Both the position numbers and the translations under genes were made by a program. From positions 1 through 26,585 of IMG/VR virus record IMGVR_UViG_3300021090_000096: 26,585 nucleotides of DNA. One strand, given 5' to 3'. Source of the stretch: a virus. Shown here piece by piece: positions 8,204 to 16,333 of this stretch. Positions within the stretch are counted from its first letter, which is position 1. Every line of letters begins with the position of its first letter. Under the pieces are notes generated by a model. It ran no database searches and had not been told where the DNA came from. It saw nothing but the letters and a program-made list of their open reading frames with translations.

Positions 8204-8746
8204 TTATACCTTGGCGTCGGGATCCATCTTGATTTCGGCTTCTACGATTGCGCTGACCAAATCGGCCTGGAAGACTTGCGCCAGCTCCTTCTTCGGCCGC
8301 TCCACGCCGAGTTCCGCGTGGTCGGGGTCCAGCGCATTCTTGTCATCCAATGCGATCTCCACTCCCTGCGCCTCGGCCATCTTGGTCAAAGTCCTGGCCA
8401 TGACCAGAAGCAATTTATTTGCTCCGGCATCCGACACCATTTCAGACGGCTGTGCCTGGATGCGCCGATTGTTCGCCATCCATGTTTCGGCCTCCGCCGA
8501 AGTCAGCGCGCGGAATCCATCGGGATCTGTTTTCACCCAGCTGTCCACCAGCTCGTCAGGCAGACACAGCAGTAGTTCCTCGGTCTCACCATGGAACATC
8601 ATGATTCCGCCATCATAGACGTGCGGTCCACGGACACAAACGTGGACTTGCATGGCGTCATAAGAATCCGGATAGCGGTACTGGGCCCCGGCCAGGATCT
8701 TCTCGGGGCGGGTCTCGCGCACGATCTTCACGACTACGAATTTCAC
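8204..8746 (-). CDS. Unknown protein in the lower-GC insert (180 aa)
   Basis: The start is a GTG at 8746 with a strong SD AGGAGG and a 5-base spacer (protein begins MKFVVVKIVRETRPEK). The N-terminal 50 residues look like short strands; the rest is helical and charged, with an acidic/basic C-terminus (EAEIKMDPDAKV). No transmembrane segment, signal peptide or catalytic motif was recognised. It lies between the fibre-like paralogue and the repeat protein and shares their lower GC, so it probably entered with them. It could be a chaperone or accessory subunit for those virion proteins, which is speculation. Confidence 0.75.
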   Translation of the reverse strand: MKFVVVKIVRETRPEKILAGAQYRYPDSYDAMQVHVCVRGPHVYDGGIMMFHGETEELLLCLPDELVDSWVKTDPDGFRALTSAEAETWMANNRRIQAQPSEMVSDAGANKLLLVMARTLTKMAEAQGVEIALDDKNALDPDHAELGVERPKKELAQVFQADLVSAIVEAEIKMDPDAKV

Positions 8747-8755
8747 CGCAGCCTC

Positions 8756-9163
8756 CTAAGCAAACTGGATTAGAACTTCCAAGAACCCGCCGCGGATCCG
8801 CAGCAGCTGATTCGCCACAATCACGGTCCCGGCAGTAAAGCCGCCGAAGATCAAAAGATTGCCGCCACTCGCTGCATCGTGGATTCCGTAGTGGGTAACG
8901 GTTCCCCATGCTGCGGTGGATGGCCCGAACTGAATTTGTGCCGCCGCGTACCACCCCAGGAATAGCCCGCTGTAGCCCCAGGTTGCCGGAGGTGTTAGCA
9001 CTCGCGAATAGCCGACGCCGCTGCCGATCTCGGGACCAGTCCCGGCAGCTGTAGGGTTGCCAGTCCACAGCGACATATACACAGAAGGCGGTGACGTATA
9101 TGCCGTGTTCAGCAGCACATGGCGTGCCAGCTTGTCCTTCAAATAGTTACTGGCGTTCGGCAT
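8756..9163 (-). CDS. Fibre-like virion protein, paralogue 1 (135 aa)
   Basis: A 135-residue protein closely related to its upstream neighbour. Shared features include the N-terminal NYLKDKLARHVL / DYLEDKLAQHVL, TSP-x-x-VY, GTVTHYGIHDA / GTITHFGLRDA and SGGNLLI followed by a hydrophobic C-terminus ending in QFA. The arrangement (an N-terminal helix, then strands and a G-x-[IV]-TH-x-[AG] motif) resembles small proteins often annotated as phage tail fibre in phage structural operons. The ATG has AAGGA six bases upstream, just after the neighbour's stop. It is less GC-rich than paralogue 2, so it is either a divergent duplicate or an independently acquired homologue. It is probably a virion surface protein; the attachment site is unknown. 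Confidence 0.75.
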   Translation of the reverse strand: MPNASNYLKDKLARHVLLNTAYTSPPSVYMSLWTGNPTAAGTGPEIGSGVGYSRVLTPPATWGYSGLFLGWYAAAQIQFGPSTAAWGTVTHYGIHDAASGGNLLIFGGFTAGTVIVANQLLRIRGGFLEVLIQFA

Positions 9164-9172
9164 CCCGCGTCC

Positions 9173-9580
9173 TTATGCGAACTGCACCACCAAGGAGGCG
9201 CCGGCCAGGAAGGAGAAAAGCTGCCCCGTGGTCACGGCGGTGGGGGTAGTCAATGCGCCCCAAATCAGAAGATTGCCGCCGCTGGATGCGTCGCGCAGCC
9301 CGAAGTGGGTAATGGTTCCCCAGGATCCCGTAGCAGGTCCGAATTCAATCGTGGAAGCCAGCTGCCACCATTCGAAGACGACACCCACGTAGGTCCATGT
9401 CGCGGGAGATACCAGCTTGCGCGTGTAGCCGACGCTGCCCACCACCTCGGTGCCCGTGTCCGCATCCGTCGGGGACGCGGTGTAGAGCGCCAGGTACACG
9501 TTCGCGGGCGACGTGTAGGACACGTTTTTCAGGACGTGCTGGGCCAGCTTGTCCTCCAGGTAGTCACTCATTTGCGACAC
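9173..9580 (-). CDS. Fibre-like virion protein, paralogue 2 (135 aa)
   Basis: Same family and same length as the following gene, with the family's GTITHFGLRDASSGGNLL motif at about residues 88-105 and an N-terminal SDYLEDKLAQHVLKN helix. The start chosen is GTG at 9580, ten bases after AAGGAGG; an ATG three codons later would leave a 19-base spacer. GC content matches the surrounding head genes, so this looks like the resident copy. It follows the 239-aa connector gene. Pairs of such genes may give two alternative or mixed fibres, which is inference. Confidence 0.78.
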   Translation of the reverse strand: MSQMSDYLEDKLAQHVLKNVSYTSPANVYLALYTASPTDADTGTEVVGSVGYTRKLVSPATWTYVGVVFEWWQLASTIEFGPATGSWGTITHFGLRDASSGGNLLIWGALTTPTAVTTGQLFSFLAGASLVVQFA

Positions 9581-9595
9581 GGTACGGTGTCCTCC

Positions 9596-10315
9596 TTAGA
9601 GATAGCCGGCGGTGTTCAGCAGCTTGCCCGCCAGCATGATGGCACGCGCGCGCGGGGCGACGAACACCGCCAGCCCGTTGCGCCGGTTTGCGTCACGGCT
9701 TTCGCTGTAGCCCGAGCCGTAGGTGCGGCTGGTCACGCCGCCCTCCGCGTCCGTCACCAGGGACGAGGAGCCCAGCCCGAAATCCTCGCTGCCGGCCATG
9801 ATCCCGAACTCCACCTGGGCCGCCACGGCGCGGTCCAGCAGGAACGGCAGCACGGGGCTGCCGAACGGGTCCTGGTCCCACTCGCGGGGGAAAGCGGAAT
9901 TCTGCTCCAGCACAAACTCCGTCCCCGCCGGCGCGTCCGCGGAGAACCCGCTGGCCAGTGTGACACCCTCGCTGGAATCGCTCGCGATGATCAGGCGCTG
10001 CTGGCCGATGATGCTGGACTCGGTGCTGTCCGACACGCGGACGTAGAGCCCGCCCACCGCCCAGTAATTCGGACGCCGCGTTCCGAAGACGCTGGCGGAA
10101 ATGCCCGAGGCCCCACTGGCCACGAGCGCCGCAAAATGCCCCGCAATACCCGGCGCGTAGAATCGCGGCGCCGGCCCGGCCAGCGCGTCGATCATGGCTT
10201 CCGCGTCGGAAATGAATCGCGCGGCCAGCACGTCATTCGTGACGGTGGCCATGCTCGGGATCAGCCCCGGCAGCTCCGCCGGGGTCACGTAATTGAACAT
10301 GGATCGGGCTGCCAC
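9596..10315 (-). CDS. Putative head-tail connector / head completion protein (239 aa)
   Basis: A 239-residue soluble protein directly after the major capsid gene. It has an early helical section with AARFISDAEAMIDALAG at about residues 31-47, a Thr/Ser/Gly-rich beta section, and a C-terminal helix (PRARAIMLAGKLLN). A connector fits this place, but no family motif was recognised. The GTG at 10315 has a weak G-rich SD; an ATG five codons downstream (10300) lacks one. Translation is not coupled to the capsid gene, because an 84-base gap with a strong hairpin separates them, so this and later genes may be transcribed at a lower level. An accessory capsid protein is an alternative. Confidence 0.6.
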   Translation of the reverse strand: MAARSMFNYVTPAELPGLIPSMATVTNDVLAARFISDAEAMIDALAGPAPRFYAPGIAGHFAALVASGASGISASVFGTRRPNYWAVGGLYVRVSDSTESSIIGQQRLIIASDSSEGVTLASGFSADAPAGTEFVLEQNSAFPREWDQDPFGSPVLPFLLDRAVAAQVEFGIMAGSEDFGLGSSSLVTDAEGGVTSRTYGSGYSESRDANRRNGLAVFVAPRARAIMLAGKLLNTAGYL

Positions 10316-10338
10316 GATGATGCCCCCTGGAACGCGAA

Positions 10339-10368
10339 GGGCCCGCCCACCTCACGGCGGGCGGGCCC
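10339..10368 (-). terminator. Hairpin terminator after the major capsid gene
   Basis: Perfect 10-bp inverted repeat (GGGCCCGCCC and GGGCGGGCCC) with a 10-base loop, 31 bases after the capsid stop codon. On the minus strand it is followed by TTCGCGTTCC, so the U tract is poor and termination is probably partial. Its likely job is to lower transcription of the connector and tail genes relative to capsid. Confidence 0.7.
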
Positions 10369-10399
10369 CGTTACTTGCTTCCGGTGGATCGGTCCGCGA

Positions 10400-11203
10400 T
10401 TACGCGCGGTCGATCGGCACCACCAGGTCGGCGTCGATCAGCGTGCAGCCCCACGTGGCGCGGCCCGTGTAGCCCACCGCGAAGTGGCGCGGCTGATCGA
10501 ACACTCGAATGTCGATCGTGCGCAGCATGGCCATGGCGATGGCCACCCGGTGCATGACGAGCGCATCCCCGACGGTGCTCGGAATGTTGTTCGACAGGTA
10601 GACGTCCAGACCGAGGACGCTGCCCACGAGGCCCGTGCGGTTGACCGTCGAACCAGCGACGGCGTCCGCGCGCACGAACTCGTTTTCGTTCAGCAGGTCG
10701 CTGTACGCGTCCGGGTTCACGACCAGCACGCGGTCGGACTGCGGGGCGTTGTTCTCGTTCAGCAGCTCGATGGCCGAGACCAGCCGAACCTTGATCACCG
10801 TGCCGGTGAGTGTGACCGTGGCGCCGCTGGCGCACGCGAACACGTTCTGGTCCACGATGGCCGCGAGCCCGGCGGTGCGCTGCATCAGGATGCTTTCACC
10901 CAGCTGCACGTTCGCCTTGTCCTGCTCGGTGTAGCGGATCTCGAAATGGAACCCCTTCTCCTTGTCCAGGTTCAGGAGGAGCGTGGCCTCCGTCGCGTTG
11001 TCCGGGGCGTCGATCAGGTTCGCCACGTCGTCGATCTGCGACGTGGAATAGCTGAACTTCGGAATGCGGACGGACTCGCTGGGGCCACCCGGATCCACCC
11101 ACGTGGTGTTGACCACCTGGGGCGCGATGGCGGCCGCGGCGAACTCGAAGTAGGCCTGGTCCGACCACAGCGTGGGATAGAAGTTGGTGAACGTGTTCGC
11201 CAC
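10400..11203 (-). CDS. Major capsid protein (267 aa)
   Basis: It follows the scaffold gene and precedes a strong hairpin, the standard place for the coat subunit. The protein begins (GTG read as Met) MANTFTNFYPTLWSDQAYFEF and contains VRIPKFSYS, LNLDKEKGFHFEI, an ILMQRTAGLAAIVDQNVF helix and late segments such as RVLVVNPDAYSDLL and LGLDVYLSNNIP. This layout, with an N-terminal arm, a long spine-type helix and a late VxNPxxYxxL segment, is typical of short HK97-fold coat proteins, although 267 residues is small. The GTG start at 11203 has GAGGAG nine bases upstream. The promoter serving it is probably the one before the scaffold. No protease gene is seen, fitting a coat without HK97-type maturation cleavage. 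Confidence 0.85.
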   Translation of the reverse strand: MANTFTNFYPTLWSDQAYFEFAAAAIAPQVVNTTWVDPGGPSESVRIPKFSYSTSQIDDVANLIDAPDNATEATLLLNLDKEKGFHFEIRYTEQDKANVQLGESILMQRTAGLAAIVDQNVFACASGATVTLTGTVIKVRLVSAIELLNENNAPQSDRVLVVNPDAYSDLLNENEFVRADAVAGSTVNRTGLVGSVLGLDVYLSNNIPSTVGDALVMHRVAIAMAMLRTIDIRVFDQPRHFAVGYTGRATWGCTLIDADLVVPIDRA

Positions 11204-11257
11204 GGAATGTCACTCCTCGGTGTTGGCCCTTGCAGGGCGGTGCAGTTAGCGCCGCCC

Positions 11258-11276
11258 GGCAGGGTTCATCCCTGCC
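11258..11276 (-). other. Hairpin across the scaffold stop codon
   Basis: A 7-bp inverted repeat (GGCAGGG and CCCTGCC) with a 5-base loop spans the scaffold stop codon, about 55-70 bases before the capsid GTG. There is no U tract, so it is more likely to shape RNA stability or scaffold/capsid translation ratio than to terminate. The function is inferred. Confidence 0.4.
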
Positions 11277-12039
11277 CGACGGCAAACGAATCCGCGGGAA
11301 CCTTGGTCGGCCAGTAGGGGCGCGACTTCCGGACCCGCTCGCGGAACTCCAGCCCATGCCGAACGGCGTGGGGCGTGGTGGAATACTCCTCGGGGCTGAC
11401 GTAGTCCGCCGGCAGCCCGCTGCGCTTCGCGTCCGGCGGAGCCGCGGGGCCCATCGGGCGCCGTGCCGGCTTCGCCGCGGGCGGCCGCGCGCCCGGGGTC
11501 ACAGCCGCCGGTGCATCGCCATCCGCCGCGGGCAACGCGAACAGGTCGGGGAACTGGGCCACGGTGGCGTCCACCGCTGCCGAGACGCTGTCCGCGTCCG
11601 GCATCTCGGCGCCATCACCCATCAGCCCGTCCAGGTCCACCAGCTTCATCAGGCCCGTGGCCCGGCTGCCGCTGTAGCCCAGCGCCGAAATCTGATCCCG
11701 CACCGCGTCGCGCACGTCGCGCATGACCAGCTGGCGCTCCAGCCGATTGGTCCGCTCGCGCTCCTGCGCCAGGGCTGAATCGAACTCCCCGGCCTCGCGC
11801 GCAGCCTTCAGCCGCTCCGCGTCCTGCCGCTCGCGCTCCGCCTTCTCGCGCTTCGCGTTCGCGCGCGTGGCGGCCTGGAGCCGGTTGTGCTCGGCCTGGG
11901 TCAGGACCACCATTCCCGGCGGAACTGCCGGCGCGCCCGGCGGCGCCCCTGCGATGGGTTCGCCCGTCTCGCCGTCCAGGACGTCGTCCTGGCTGGAATC
12001 GGGCGGGGTGCTGGGGTCGGCGCCGATCTTCTTGGACAC
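11266..12039 (-). CDS. Capsid scaffolding protein (257 aa)
   Basis: A highly charged protein with an acidic, Pro-rich N-terminus, a central coiled coil at about residues 55-110 (RANAKREKAERERQDAER followed by Glu/Arg-rich heptads), then Ala/Pro-rich and basic tails. This, with its location just before the coat gene, is typical of phage scaffolds that guide procapsid assembly and leave. The start chosen is GTG at 12039 (VSKKIGADPS) with GAGGAG and a 6-base spacer. An in-frame upstream ATG at 12093 has no SD and would add a stretch read from leader DNA. It is the first gene of a unit whose promoter-like element lies at 12159-12188. Confidence 0.82.
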   Translation of the reverse strand: MSKKIGADPSTPPDSSQDDVLDGETGEPIAGAPPGAPAVPPGMVVLTQAEHNRLQAATRANAKREKAERERQDAERLKAAREAGEFDSALAQERERTNRLERQLVMRDVRDAVRDQISALGYSGSRATGLMKLVDLDGLMGDGAEMPDADSVSAAVDATVAQFPDLFALPAADGDAPAAVTPGARPPAAKPARRPMGPAAPPDAKRSGLPADYVSPEEYSTTPHAVRHGLEFRERVRKSRPYWPTKVPADSFAVGQG

Positions 12040-12125
12040 GGAATGCTCCTCGGTTCCCCTGGGGGAACTCTGCGATGGGAAGGTGTGGGCCACGGTGCAG
12101 CGAATCGCGAGACGCTGCGGCCCCT

Positions 12126-12196
12126 CCCCGCGGGTGTATGCGGGGGCGTTCGATGGATACTATACCCCGCGGGGCAGAAACGCGTCACCCGCGGGG
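12126..12196 (-). promoter_or_regulatory. Promoter with palindrome cluster for the scaffold/capsid unit
   Basis: On the minus strand a -35-like GTGACG (12183-12188) and a -10-like TATAGT (12159-12164) are 18 bases apart. The spacer ends in the perfect palindrome CCCCGCGGGG (12165-12174), which touches the -10. Near copies lie at 12188-12196 (upstream, overlapping the end of the previous gene) and at 12126-12134 (in the leader). The 19-base string CCCCGCGGGGTATAGTATC recurs exactly at 18568-18586. The leader would be about 110 bases before the scaffold GTG. The palindrome probably binds a phage or host regulator, which is inference. Confidence 0.65.
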
Positions 12197-13087
12197 ACTG
12201 GGGGTCCTCGGCTCCATGCCGGCGGTGCGCGGCGCGCCCAGGCTGGACGCCTCGGGCACGTTCGCCGGCGGCGCGCGGCCCAGGATCGGCAGCGCCGGCG
12301 CCGGCTCCTCGGGGATGATCAGCTGCTCGGGCACCGCGGGCAGGGACTCCACGTCCACTATGTAGCGGTGCCGGCAGTTCGGGTGAAACAGCCCCTCGGC
12401 CCGGGCGTCCTCCACGGTGGGCAGGCCCGGCGTGGCGCCGGTCAGGCTCAGGCGCTCACCCTCCCAGCGCGCGCAGACGTCGTGCGTGGTGCCGTTGGCC
12501 ACCACCACCACCACGTCCACGCCGTTCTGGAGATACCGCTGGCCGAACGCCGTGCGCCGGCTGTCCGCCACCGCCGTGCGCCCGAGCATGCGCGCATAGG
12601 CCTCGGGATCCCAGAACTGCCCCGACGGGGTGGCCACCTTCAGCGCGCCGCCCTGGATGCGGACCAGCGCGCCGTCCGTCTCCAGGGCCTTCACGATGGC
12701 GGCCGTGGCGGTCCGCGGGTCGCCCAGCGCCAGGCCCTTGGTCAGCGCCTCGCGCGTGGCACCGAGGCTATCCGCCACACGCTCCTGGAGATGGCGCACG
12801 GCAGCCCGGTCAAACCTGGTGAACGCGGTCTGGAGCACCGCGGCGCCTGCGGTCGCCAGGGACTCCGCCGCGAGCGCGCCCGCCGCGCGGTACTCCGCGG
12901 GCAGCGCGCTGCCGATGAACTCGGCCTCCGCGGACTGCACGTCCCGGAGCGCAGCCTGCGCCGCGCGCAGCTGCGCGGCGACGTGCGCCGGGTTGCGGCC
13001 GCCCACCTCGGCCACCCGCACCATGCCCTCCAGGTCCTTGATCAGGGCCCGGTAGGCGAGCACCAGCTGGGACTCGGGCCCGGCCAC
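12185..13087 (-). CDS. Minor capsid protein, Phage_min_cap2-like (300 aa)
   Basis: It directly follows the portal gene, where MuF or minor-capsid proteins are encoded; these enter the procapsid with the portal. The N-terminal two thirds are Ala-rich helices. The region at about residues 165-240 has the family signature: a GRTAVADSRRTAFGQRY helix, a VVVVVANGTTHDVCARWEGE segment and GLFHPNCRHRY. His202, Asp203, Cys205, His235, Cys238 and His240 form a Cys/His set that may bind metal. The Pro-rich last 50 residues lie over the regulatory region for the scaffold unit. The GTG start at 13087 is three bases after the portal stop, with only a weak SD, so re-initiation is likely. Confidence 0.8.
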   Translation of the reverse strand: MAGPESQLVLAYRALIKDLEGMVRVAEVGGRNPAHVAAQLRAAQAALRDVQSAEAEFIGSALPAEYRAAGALAAESLATAGAAVLQTAFTRFDRAAVRHLQERVADSLGATREALTKGLALGDPRTATAAIVKALETDGALVRIQGGALKVATPSGQFWDPEAYARMLGRTAVADSRRTAFGQRYLQNGVDVVVVVANGTTHDVCARWEGERLSLTGATPGLPTVEDARAEGLFHPNCRHRYIVDVESLPAVPEQLIIPEEPAPALPILGRAPPANVPEASSLGAPRTAGMEPRTPSPRG

Positions 13088-13090
13088 GTG

Positions 13091-14785
13091 TTACACCACC
13101 GCCGCGGTTCCACCGGCCGGCTCGCCCGGCGGGGCGCCACCCTCGGGCGGAGCGCCTTCCGGCGGAGCACCGGGTGCCGCGGGCGGTCCGCCCAGGTCAG
13201 GGGCGCCGCCGGCGCCGAACGGCGCGGGCGTGCGCGGGGCCGCCTGCACCTGCGCGGCGGCCTCGTCCACCTGGTCCTGGAGGATTTCCTGCACCTCGTC
13301 CTGGGCCTCCTCCTCGGTCAGGTCATCCAGGTCCGCCACCGCGCGCACGCGCGAGACCAGCCCGGCACCCTTCCGGGACACGTAATTCTGCACCTCCGCA
13401 TCCGAGTCTTCGATGATCGGATCCGGCCAGGTGATCACCACCGGCCCGCGCTTGTAGGTCTCGGCGCCGTCCGCCGTGAGCGCGGCCAGCTCCATCTTCT
13501 GCGCGATGCGGAACAGGTTGCGGATGCCGCGCGCGAACGCGGTGCGCCGATCGTTCACCTTGTTCACCGTGCGGTGCGCCTTGAACCGCAGCGCCCGCGC
13601 GGACTCCACCTGGGAACCATCCCGCTCCAGCCCAAAGCTGGCGGGGCTGGTCTCGGTGGTCATGAACAGGTACTCCTCCAGCTTCTCAATCTCGTGTTCG
13701 ATGGCCTGCACCTGAAAGTCCCAGGTGAGATATTCCGGCTTGATCGCCTTCTCCAGGATGCTGGGTTCAATTTCGATCACGTCGAAATCGGCGAGGTTCG
13801 AACGCGCATCCGGGTTCAGGATGCCCGGCCCCACGATCAGCTTCGGGCGAGCGTGCTTCTCCAGCACCTCGTCCTCCTGGGACAGCCGGTTCTCCAGCGC
13901 GAGCACGATGCGCTCCACGCGCTGGAATTCGCTGCGGCCCCAGAACTCCGCCGCCGGGACGTTGACGCCCACGTGAACGATGGGGATTTCATCAATGCCG
14001 GTCTCGCCGTCCTCCAGCTCGGGGAACATGGCGGACACGTTCAGCTCGGCCTTCGCCGCCGAACCGTCCCAGCTGAACAGCTTGTAGCTGACGGTGCCCG
14101 AGCCGCCGCGCTCCAGCGCCGGCTCGTTCCGCTCCAGGAGCACCACGTGGGACTCGCTGATGGAATGCTGGGTCCGGAACGCATCGTCCACCGGAAAGGT
14201 GAACGCGAGCGTGACGGCCTTCACGCGCCGGTGGTCCAGCGGGTCCACCTCGGGGAAGTAGTGGCAGGGATGCACCGCGCGAATGGTCGCGACGGGGCGC
14301 ACCACTTCCGGGTCCTCCTCGTCCTCCAGGTCCTCCACGTCCACGCGGAACACGGCGTCACCGCACGCGGTGCTGGACTCGGCGGCCTGCGCCATCATCT
14401 CGTGAAAATCGTTCGCCGTGAAGATGCGCGCCACGGCGTCCGTGTTGGCGGCGCCACGCTTGCCCGCCACCTTGAAGTCCAGCCCGAACACGTAGTGGCG
14501 CATCAGGCGCGCCAGCATGCCGAAGAAGTCCACCGGGATCCAGGAAGATTTCGAAGGGGGCGAGACGTCCGGGCCCAGCTCGGCGAACCGCTGGTAGTGG
14601 GTGTCCACGTCCATCAGGGACTCGTTCCGCATGTAGCCCTTGATCCGCGCGCGGTCATCCGCATCCCGGAAATAGGACGTCATGCCGCCGGCCGCGGCCG
14701 CGCGGTCCAGCTCCTTCTCCCCCTGGCCCGGCGTGCGCCCGGCCCACGCGGAAAGCGGGTCCTTGTATCCGTAGGTGGTGGCCAT
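13091..14785 (-). CDS. Portal protein (564 aa)
   Basis: The dodecameric portal forms the DNA channel at the capsid vertex. Evidence is the place directly after terL, the 564-residue size, and typical portal content: an N-terminal segment with WIPVDFFGMLARLMRHYVFG at about residues 83-102, a wing region with HPCHYFPEVDPLDHRRVKAV, and a stem/crown region with ENRLSQEDEVLEKHARPKL, then EIEKLEEYLFMTTETSPASFG. The ATG at 14785 overlaps the terL stop as TGATG and has GGAGGGG seven bases upstream. The last 60 residues are Pro/Gly/Ala-rich and probably disordered. An SPP1 gp6-like family is likely, though I cannot verify it. Confidence 0.88.
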   Translation of the reverse strand: MATTYGYKDPLSAWAGRTPGQGEKELDRAAAAGGMTSYFRDADDRARIKGYMRNESLMDVDTHYQRFAELGPDVSPPSKSSWIPVDFFGMLARLMRHYVFGLDFKVAGKRGAANTDAVARIFTANDFHEMMAQAAESSTACGDAVFRVDVEDLEDEEDPEVVRPVATIRAVHPCHYFPEVDPLDHRRVKAVTLAFTFPVDDAFRTQHSISESHVVLLERNEPALERGGSGTVSYKLFSWDGSAAKAELNVSAMFPELEDGETGIDEIPIVHVGVNVPAAEFWGRSEFQRVERIVLALENRLSQEDEVLEKHARPKLIVGPGILNPDARSNLADFDVIEIEPSILEKAIKPEYLTWDFQVQAIEHEIEKLEEYLFMTTETSPASFGLERDGSQVESARALRFKAHRTVNKVNDRRTAFARGIRNLFRIAQKMELAALTADGAETYKRGPVVITWPDPIIEDSDAEVQNYVSRKGAGLVSRVRAVADLDDLTEEEAQDEVQEILQDQVDEAAAQVQAAPRTPAPFGAGGAPDLGGPPAAPGAPPEGAPPEGGAPPGEPAGGTAAVV

Positions 14786-16332
14786 CAGAATCCCCTCCGG
14801 TTCGGGAGTGTGTAGGTGCGGGACGCGGGCCGCACCAGCAGCAGCAGCGCCCACACCATCGCGTCCACGGTATCGTCCATCCCCGGCACGTCACTGGAAT
14901 CCGGGAATGCCAGCATTTCTTCGATCAGCCGGCCCACGCCGTTGGCGGACGTCGGCTCCGGGAAGAACACGCGGCCCTGTTGGAACAGGGTGCGCACGTG
15001 ATCCGCGCGGCCCACCTTGTCCTTCCCCTTGAACTGTTGCGGCCGCAGCTCGCGCACGTGCATGCCCGGGACGCGGCGCAGCTCCTGACACAGCCACTCC
15101 TGGCCCTGCACCACTTCCACCCCGATCACGAACGGCTTGTAATCCCGGTTCATGTTCGTGGTCTGCTGGATGATCTCCAGCTGGGTCCAGGCGCCGCGCA
15201 GCACCTTGCGCACGTAGAAGTAGGGGGCGACGTAGGATAGCACCACAATGGCGGTGCGGTCGCGGCGCGGGCCCCCGCCGATAGCCGGGTCAATGGCCAG
15301 CATGGTGCGTGCCTTCGCGCGGTCCGGCGCCGGCAGCGAATCGAAGTCCTGGCGGCGCTCGCACCACTCATGCAGGAAGAACTCGCCCAGCATGGTGCTG
15401 GTCTCGTTCTGGTACTGGGTGGCGAATGCGATCGGCCCGATTTGCTCCTTGATCTCCAGCAGCTTTTCGACGGAGTAGACGGCGGGCCAGTAGGACACCA
15501 GCTTGTCCCCGTCCTCGGTCAGGGCCTGGGTGCGGCGCACCTTCTTGAACAGCCCTTTCAGCTGCCACTCCTTGATTTCGTGATACCAGTCATGGGGGTG
15601 ATAGCGCGTCCCCGCCACGATCATGCGCGCCCACGGCTCGCGCGTGGGGGACACGGTGAAATTAAAATAGTCCTTCATCCGGCTGCGCTGCAATTCGGTG
15701 CGCGCCGTCTCCTCGGTCACACAGTCATCCGGCGCCACCACGTCATAGTGGCCGCCGGTTGCTTTGCTGCCGATGCCCAGGGACGTGAACGTGTGATCAC
15801 GGGCGGAAATGCCGCCGGTCTGACGCAACGCCGTGTCACTGGCCACGTCCTTCCAGCGCGAGCCCTGGAGGTTGCCGAACAGCAGCGCCATCTTCGGCGA
15901 CGTCAGCGTGGCCTTGATTTGCCACTGGAGCGCCACCGCCTTGTTCGCCTCGTTCGAAATGATCGCGATGCGAACATTATGTGGGCCGATCACGTTCGGC
16001 GCACCCGGGAACAGGTACTCCACCCCGGCCTTGGTGTAGACGTCGGGATCCGCAATGGCCATCCAGGCGGGCAGGTACATGCACAGGGACGTGGATTTCC
16101 CCGAGCCGCGGGGCGCCAGCCACAGGAAGGAGTCCAGGGCCAGCGCGTCTTCCAGGGCGGCCGCGTGGAAGTCCTCCACGTTCGCGCCCATGTAGGCCAT
16201 CAGGTTCTTCGGGTGCTCCTGCACCCACTCCTTGATCAGCCACGGCTCGCGCGCGGCGATGCGGTCCAGCTCCGCGGCCAGCGCCTTCGGGTTGCGCCCC
16301 AGGTCCGTCAGGTCATCCGAGACGGCGGACAC
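14785..16332 (-). CDS. terL: Terminase large subunit (515 aa)
   Basis: The packaging motor with ATPase and nuclease halves. Walker A is LAPRGSGKST (residues 72-81), and Walker B is VVAPDD (198-203), with DD in place of the more usual DE. The coupling motif AGTR lies at 240-243. The nuclease half has AIDPAIGG (Asp348), a second strand RTAIVVLSYV, GVEVVQGQEW (Glu406) and MDDTVDAMVWAL (Asp486, Asp487, Asp490), the RNase H-like acidic set. The start is GTG at 16332 with GAGG six bases upstream, two bases after the preceding stop. Length is normal. No certain small subunit was found; the 113-aa gene upstream is the nearest candidate by place only. Confidence 0.96.
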   Translation of the reverse strand: MSAVSDDLTDLGRNPKALAAELDRIAAREPWLIKEWVQEHPKNLMAYMGANVEDFHAAALEDALALDSFLWLAPRGSGKSTSLCMYLPAWMAIADPDVYTKAGVEYLFPGAPNVIGPHNVRIAIISNEANKAVALQWQIKATLTSPKMALLFGNLQGSRWKDVASDTALRQTGGISARDHTFTSLGIGSKATGGHYDVVAPDDCVTEETARTELQRSRMKDYFNFTVSPTREPWARMIVAGTRYHPHDWYHEIKEWQLKGLFKKVRRTQALTEDGDKLVSYWPAVYSVEKLLEIKEQIGPIAFATQYQNETSTMLGEFFLHEWCERRQDFDSLPAPDRAKARTMLAIDPAIGGGPRRDRTAIVVLSYVAPYFYVRKVLRGAWTQLEIIQQTTNMNRDYKPFVIGVEVVQGQEWLCQELRRVPGMHVRELRPQQFKGKDKVGRADHVRTLFQQGRVFFPEPTSANGVGRLIEEMLAFPDSSDVPGMDDTVDAMVWALLLLVRPASRTYTLPNRRGF

Positions 16333-16333
16333 G

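Noticed and set aside
9119-11317. Plus-strand open frame of 732 codons over capsid and connector genes
   Set aside because: Same antisense bias; the minus-strand coat gene and its hairpin explain the region.
12040-12093. N-terminal extension of the scaffold from an ATG at 12093
   Set aside because: No SD at that ATG, whereas the GTG at 12039 has GAGGAG at the right spacing.
11723-14815. Plus-strand open frame of 1030 codons over the scaffold, minor capsid and portal genes
   Set aside because: An antisense shadow of recognisable head genes; Arg/His/Gly-biased with no domain pattern.
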